DNA of 9,812 bases. It comes from Haloarculaceae archaeon (GTDB taxonomy: Archaea > Halobacteriota > Halobacteria > Halobacteriales > Haloarculaceae). Positions within the stretch are counted from its first letter, which is position 1; every line of letters starts with the position of its first letter. The DNA lies in NCBI GenBank assembly GCA_018609945.1, contig JAHENO010000106.1, positions 1 to 9,812 on the forward strand. The letters run 5' to 3'. The position numbers were made by a program, and so were the translations under genes. Below are positions 6,221 through 9,812 of the stretch, in pieces. The notes below the pieces were generated by a model that made no database searches, was not told the origin of the DNA, and saw only the letters and a program-made list of their open reading frames with translations.

Positions 6221-6229
6221 GCCCAAAGA
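6221..6229 (-). promoter_or_regulatory. Weak TATA-like box for the zinc-ribbon membrane protein gene
   Basis: On the minus strand a short CTCTTTGGG stretch is centred about 25 bases before the ATG at 6200. The spacing is right for a leaderless transcript, but the box is short and could be chance. Confidence 0.2.
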
Positions 6230-6293
6230 GGTTCGGCCCGGCTGCCGGTCCCCGGTCAACTCAAGTCACCGAAATATTGTCACTTTATGGTTG

Positions 6294-6310
6294 TCACACG
6301 ATCACACGAT
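6294..6310 (+). repeat. Tandem direct repeat TCACACGAT, candidate operator
   Basis: The nine-base sequence occurs twice, sharing one base (8-base period), and the first copy overlaps a TTGTCAC that also occurs 14 bases earlier. The cluster lies about 65-80 bases upstream of the putative TATA box of the ABC operon, a position more typical of activator than repressor sites in archaea. Confidence 0.35.
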
Positions 6311-6373
6311 AATTGGGGGACTGCGGTCAAAGTATGTGAGAAAATAAATAAGAAATCTGTCTGTTTGCAGTAA

Positions 6374-6381
6374 TTATAAAT
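6374..6381 (+). promoter_or_regulatory. TATA box of the ABC importer operon
   Basis: TTATAAAT is a strong archaeal TATA-box match within an A/T-rich stretch, centred about 32 bases before the ATG at 6410. Initiation about 27 bases downstream would leave a leader of only a few bases. No Shine-Dalgarno sequence precedes this ATG, in agreement with a nearly leaderless mRNA. Confidence 0.6.
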
Positions 6382-6409
6382 ATTGTAGTTCTGTAAAACA
6401 ACAGCTGTA

Positions 6410-7867
6410 ATGGTTGATATGAACCAGCACAGTCAGGACGGCACGCGTGGTGTTTCGCGACGGCGGTTCCTGGCGGCGACCGGGGCGACGGGCGCCACCA
6501 TGTGGATCGCCGGCTGTGGCGGCGGTGGCGGCGGTGGCGAGGGACCAGTCGAGATGACGATGGACGGTGAGTGGGCCGACGCACAGGAGCCAGTCGTCAA
6601 CGCACTGTACGACGCGGGTCTGAGCGAGGACATCGATGTGGAGATCCTGCCGGGCGACTTCGAGACCGGTGCACGGCGCTCGGAGTTCACGTCCGCCCTA
6701 GACGCCGGGCGGGCGAGCCCGGACGTCTTCATGATGGACTCGGGATGGACGATCCCCTTCATCGTGCGCGATCAGCTGGTCAATCTCAGCGAGGAACTGT
6801 CGTCGGACACGCTCGATTACATCCAGAGCGACTATCTGGAGGCGGCGGTGAGTACGGCCAGTGATCCGGAGACCGGTGACCTCTACGGGGTGCCGGCGTT
6901 CCCGGACTACCCGGTGATGCACTACCGGAAGGACCTGGTCGAGGAGGCCGGCTACGACCCCGAGGGCGAGAACTGGGCGACCGAGCCGATGACCTGGCAG
7001 CGGTTCGCGGAGGTCGCGGCCGATGTCTGGGACCAAAACGACGACCTCAACTACGGGTTCACCACCCAGGGCGACGCCTACGAGGGGACGTCCTGTTGTA
7101 CGTTCAACGAGATGATGACCTCGTGGGGCGGCGCGTACTTCGGTGACCACGAGAACCTCTTCGGGCCGGTCGGCGACCGGCCGATCACCGTCAACGAACA
7201 GCCCGTCATCGACACGATCCGGATGGTGCGGTCGTTCATGGAGGGCCCCGACGCGGAGAACGCGCACCCGGACTTCCCGCAGATCACCACCACGGACATC
7301 ATCGAGTTCACCGAGGAGCCATCGCGGGAACCCTTCACGGGCGGGAACGCGGCCTTCATGCGCAACTGGCCGTACGCGATCAGGATCAACATCGGCGAGG
7401 ACGCCGCGTTCGACCCGAGCGACTACGACGTCATGCCGATGCCCTTCCGCGTCGAGGAGGGGCAGGGTGCCTACCAGGGCACCGGCGGCACCAGCCACGC
7501 GCTCGGTGGGTGGCATCTCACGGTCAACCCGAACAGCCAGAAACTCGACCAGTCCATCCAGGTGCTGGAAGCCTTCGCCAACCAGAGCGTGATGGTCACC
7601 GTGATGGAGGAGTTGGGCAACCTGCCCCCGGACCCGGCGGTCACCGAGCAGGTCGACGAGAGCCAGGTCGGGGGCATCGCTAACTACCTCGATACGCTCG
7701 CGGTGGCCGGCCAGAACACTGTCCCGCGGCCCGTGACGACGGTCTGGCCCGACGAGTCGCCGCTCATCTCCGACCAGATCAACCAGGCCTACCAGAACAA
7801 CAAGTCCCCCGAGCAGGCGATGGCCGACCTGGAAGAGGGGCTCGCAAACGTCGAGGAGAGCGCCTAA
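6410..7867 (+). CDS. ABC sugar-importer solute-binding lipoprotein (family 1), Tat-exported
   Basis: The 485-residue product is the extracellular sugar receptor of an ABC importer of the MalE/UgpB type (carbohydrate uptake family 1). The N-terminus has a twin-arginine signal (SRRRFL at 16-21), a hydrophobic stretch and a lipobox IAGC ending at Cys36, followed by a Gly-rich linker; it should be exported folded and lipid-anchored, as is usual for haloarchaeal binding proteins. The mature part has family features such as the DVFMMDSGWT segment (near 105-114), LYGVPAFPDYPVMHYRKDL in the inter-lobe region, and an aromatic- and Gly-rich C-terminal lobe (TGGTSHALGGWHL). A Cys-Cys pair (229-230) is unusual in a protein with few cysteines. 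The ATG at 6410 is chosen for the TATA spacing; Met4 (6419) is a possible alternative and would keep the signal. It is first in an operon with two permeases. Neighbouring fructosidase genes suggest sucrose or fructo-oligosaccharides as ligand, by inference only. Confidence 0.92.
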   Translation: MVDMNQHSQDGTRGVSRRRFLAATGATGATMWIAGCGGGGGGGEGPVEMTMDGEWADAQEPVVNALYDAGLSEDIDVEILPGDFETGARRSEFTSALDAGRASPDVFMMDSGWTIPFIVRDQLVNLSEELSSDTLDYIQSDYLEAAVSTASDPETGDLYGVPAFPDYPVMHYRKDLVEEAGYDPEGENWATEPMTWQRFAEVAADVWDQNDDLNYGFTTQGDAYEGTSCCTFNEMMTSWGGAYFGDHENLFGPVGDRPITVNEQPVIDTIRMVRSFMEGPDAENAHPDFPQITTTDIIEFTEEPSREPFTGGNAAFMRNWPYAIRINIGEDAAFDPSDYDVMPMPFRVEEGQGAYQGTGGTSHALGGWHLTVNPNSQKLDQSIQVLEAFANQSVMVTVMEELGNLPPDPAVTEQVDESQVGGIANYLDTLAVAGQNTVPRPVTTVWPDESPLISDQINQAYQNNKSPEQAMADLEEGLANVEESA

Positions 7868-7870
7868 CGC

Positions 7871-7875
7871 GAGGG
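7871..7875 (+). promoter_or_regulatory. Shine-Dalgarno site for the first permease
   Basis: GAGGG lies in the 15-base gap after the binding-protein stop, seven bases before the GTG at 7883. It supports the GTG start and re-initiation inside an operon transcript, unlike the leaderless first gene. Confidence 0.5.
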
Positions 7876-7882
7876 ATCTAAC

Positions 7883-8854
7883 GTGTCAACAGACACCTCG
7901 GACAGGCGGTTACTCCTCCGGCCAGTACACTGGCTGGAGACCAAGTCAGAGGCGGTGTTCGCGTACATCCTGCTGGCTCCAGCCTTCTTGCTGCTGGCCG
8001 TCATCGCATTCTTCCCGCTGGTCCAGACGTTCCGGTTCTCGCTGCTCGCAGACGAGACGGCGGCAGCGAACCCGTTCGGGGGGTTCGTCGGTTTCGAGAA
8101 CTACGCCGCGCTGTTGACCGGCGAAGCGCTCATTCCACAGCAGTTCCTGGATCCGACCTTCGAGACGCCCCTGCTCCAGCAGGCGCTGTTCGTAACGTTG
8201 GCCTTCGCGATCCTCAGCGTGCTCTTCGAGACGCTGATCGGGTTCGGCCAGGCACTGGTCATCGACCAGGAGTTCTACGGGCGTCGCTGGGTCCGCGTCG
8301 CGATCATCATCCCGTACGCGATTCCCATCGTCATCCAGGCGATGATCTTCTTCCTGATGTTCAACCCGACCGTCGGCTTCGCGACGGATTTCATGCAGGC
8401 TCTTGGCATCTTCGGACAGAACCCGCTGGCGACGCCCCGCGATTCGTTCATCATCGTGCTCGTCGCCGATATCTGGAAGACGGCCGCGTTCATGGCACTG
8501 TTGATCCTCGCGGGGCTCCAGAGCGTCGACCGGGGCCTCTACGACGTGGCCAAGGTATCGGGCGCCTCGCCGTGGCAGCAGTTCAAGTACATCACGCTAC
8601 CCCTGGTCGCGCCGGCACTGCTGGTCGCCATGCTCTTCCGGACGATGGACGCGATGCGCATCTACGGGCTGATCGACGCGACTGCGGGCTGTCAGACGGT
8701 CCCCTCGATGAGCTGTCTGGTCATCACGGCCCTCCAGGAGACACGCCGGTGGGCGACCGGCTCGTCGGTGGCGTTCCTGACGGCGGTCGTCATCGCGATC
8801 GTCGTTCTCATCTATCTGTTCGGTCTGCGTGATACGGAGGCTGGTGTGACATGA
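7883..8854 (+). CDS. ABC sugar-importer permease, MalF type
   Basis: The 323-residue product is one of the two membrane subunits of the importer. It has about six hydrophobic segments: a first one near 23-46, an extracytoplasmic loop that includes GFVGFENYAALL, and the rest from about 100 on. The cytoplasmic EAA loop that docks the ATPase is at about 221-240 (DVAKVSGASPWQQF, with the conserved Gly227), followed by TLPL. The loop after the next membrane helix, where many relatives carry a TGGP segment, instead has two cysteines (270 and 278) that would face outside and could form a disulfide. The start is a GTG, preceded by a Shine-Dalgarno site 15 bases or less after the binding-protein gene; its stop overlaps the start of the next permease as ATGA. 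It works with the MalG-type partner and an ATPase not present here. Confidence 0.92.
   Translation: MSTDTSDRRLLLRPVHWLETKSEAVFAYILLAPAFLLLAVIAFFPLVQTFRFSLLADETAAANPFGGFVGFENYAALLTGEALIPQQFLDPTFETPLLQQALFVTLAFAILSVLFETLIGFGQALVIDQEFYGRRWVRVAIIIPYAIPIVIQAMIFFLMFNPTVGFATDFMQALGIFGQNPLATPRDSFIIVLVADIWKTAAFMALLILAGLQSVDRGLYDVAKVSGASPWQQFKYITLPLVAPALLVAMLFRTMDAMRIYGLIDATAGCQTVPSMSCLVITALQETRRWATGSSVAFLTAVVIAIVVLIYLFGLRDTEAGVT
8836..8840 (+). promoter_or_regulatory. Shine-Dalgarno site for the second permease
   Basis: GGAGG lies inside the 3' end of the first permease gene, ten bases before the ATG at 8851. Together with the ATGA overlap it supports translational coupling of the two permeases and fixes the start. 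Confidence 0.5.
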
Positions 8855-9812
8855 GCGGAGAAGAGCAACATCCCGACTTGGAGGCACAGGAACGGGCAGG
8901 ACAGGAAGAGCCCGAACTCGACCGGGGAATCGTCGAGGCGTGGGCGGCGCGAGCGATCTCCAACCCCGACCGCGCCTACAAGGCTACCTTCTACCTCGCC
9001 ACGTTCTTCTTCCTCGTGACCACGCTGTTCCCCTTCTACTGGCTGCTCATGGTGGCACTCACGCCGCGTGGCAACCTCAGCGACGTCGGCGTGCTCACGC
9101 CGGCCGGCTTCAACCCCGGCGCATTCGTCGAGATATTCACGCGGTTGCCGTTCCACCGGTACATGTTCAACAGCTTCCTCATCGCGACGGTCGCGACGGT
9201 CCTCGTGTTGTTCGTCGCGAGCCTCGCGGGCTACGTCTTCGGCCGGTTGCGGTTCCGCGGGCGGAACGCACTCCTGCTGTCGGTGCTGGTCACGTCCTTT
9301 TTTCCGCCGGCGGCCTTCTTCATCCCGCTGAACCGGCTGTTCAACACCAACATCGACGCTCTGCGCCCGATCCTCTCGGCGGGGTCACTGTACAACACGC
9401 CCTACGCAATCTTTATTCCGTTGTCCGCGCTCTATCTCCCGCTGTCGATTTTCATCCTGATGACGTTCTACTCCCAGATCCCCGACGGGCTGGAGGACGC
9501 CGCCCGGGTCGAGGGCACGACCCGCCTGGGCGCGCTCTTCCGGGTGATCGTCCCGCTGTCTGCACCGGGGGTCGCCACGGCGGGCGTGTTGACGTTCATC
9601 ACCGTCTACAACGAGTACTTCTTCTCGTCGCTGATGACGGACGGTCGGCCGCAAAACTGGGCACCCATGCTGGAGGGCGTCCTCCGGTTCCAGGGCGAGT
9701 TCGAGGTGCTCTTTAACCTCATGGCGGCAGCGAGCATCGTCGCAGTGTTGCCGGTCGCGATACTGGTCATCGTCGCACAGGAAAAGATCGTCAGCGGACT
9801 GACCGCGGGAGC
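8851..9812 (+). CDS. ABC sugar-importer permease, MalG type (runs off the window)
   Basis: This frame stays open to the window edge and gives 320 codons. The protein begins with an acidic, hydrophilic segment of about 45 residues, then about six membrane segments, the first at 46-68. The EAA loop is at about 215-235 (LEDAARVEGTTRLGALF, conserved Gly222) followed by PLSAPGVAT, and the C-terminus reads VSGLTAG, the usual tail of MalG-type permeases, so only a few residues are missing. It lies in the importer operon, overlapping the first permease by four bases (ATGA), which suggests balanced synthesis of a heterodimer. The acidic cytoplasmic N-terminal extension is longer than in many bacterial homologues. 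Confidence 0.9.
   Translation, partial: MSGEEQHPDLEAQERAGQEEPELDRGIVEAWAARAISNPDRAYKATFYLATFFFLVTTLFPFYWLLMVALTPRGNLSDVGVLTPAGFNPGAFVEIFTRLPFHRYMFNSFLIATVATVLVLFVASLAGYVFGRLRFRGRNALLLSVLVTSFFPPAAFFIPLNRLFNTNIDALRPILSAGSLYNTPYAIFIPLSALYLPLSIFILMTFYSQIPDGLEDAARVEGTTRLGALFRVIVPLSAPGVATAGVLTFITVYNEYFFSSLMTDGRPQNWAPMLEGVLRFQGEFEVLFNLMAAASIVAVLPVAILVIVAQEKIVSGLTAG

Larger units (their letters stand above)
6201..6409. promoter_or_regulatory. Divergent intergenic region with an A/T-rich half next to the ABC operon
   Basis: This gap separates the zinc-ribbon gene from the ABC importer operon. Its left part is G+C-rich like the genes, while roughly 6265-6410 is the only extended A/T-rich stretch in the window. 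It carries short direct repeats (TTGTCAC at 6277-6283 and 6291-6297; TCACACGAT twice across 6294-6310; AAATATTGT at 6272-6280 and 6378-6386) and an ACAGCTGT palindrome (6401-6408) just before the start codon. These are candidate regulator sites for a sugar-controlled operon; no regulator is identified. Confidence 0.55.

Noticed and set aside
6265..6410. A/T-rich stretch as a sign of horizontal transfer
   Set aside because: It is confined to a promoter region while flanking genes share the high G+C and acidic character of the rest of the window.
1..9812. tRNA, rRNA, CRISPR, insertion sequence or attachment site
   Set aside because: No cloverleaf-like segment, regularly spaced repeat array, transposase or terminal inverted repeats were recognised when reading both strands.

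Overview
The window reads as chromosomal DNA of a halophilic archaeon of the Halobacteria class. The signs are very high G+C in all genes, strongly acidic proteins with few Lys and Cys, A/T-rich promoter boxes about 26-29 bases ahead of start codons (leaderless style), a twin-arginine lipoprotein signal on the solute-binding protein, and a small membrane/zinc-ribbon protein of a type common in haloarchaea. The species cannot be told from the sequence.

Layout, left to right. Bases 1-166 hold no gene I can support. On the minus strand (167-1270) lies a creatinase/Xaa-Pro-peptidase-fold (M24) protein that has lost most metal ligands. Divergent from it, across a 136-base promoter region, a plus-strand gene (1407-3551) encodes a two-domain protein: an N-terminal glutamine-amidotransferase-like (ThuA-like) domain joined to a complete GH32 beta-fructosidase. 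Its stop lies 12 bases from the stop of a convergent minus-strand pair: a PfkB-family sugar kinase (4874-5824) and a GH68 levansucrase-family enzyme (3564-4877), whose start and stop codons overlap as ATGA. Next comes a small minus-strand protein with one membrane segment and a C-terminal zinc ribbon (5862-6200). After a 209-base, partly A/T-rich divergent region, a plus-strand ABC importer operon begins: Tat lipoprotein binding protein (6410-7867), MalF-type permease (7883-8854) and MalG-type permease (8851 to the window edge, probably lacking only its last few residues). No ATPase gene is inside the window.

Working model (inference): the ABC importer takes up intact sucrose or short fructans. 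The GH32 and GH68 enzymes, neither of which has a recognisable signal peptide, release or transfer fructosyl units in the cytoplasm, and the PfkB kinase phosphorylates the fructose. The M24-like protein is the least explained member. The most interesting points are the metal-ligand-poor M24 homologue, the amidotransferase-like domain fused to GH32, and the apparently intracellular GH68 enzyme overlapping a fructokinase. I saw no CRISPR array, insertion sequence, tRNA or rRNA.
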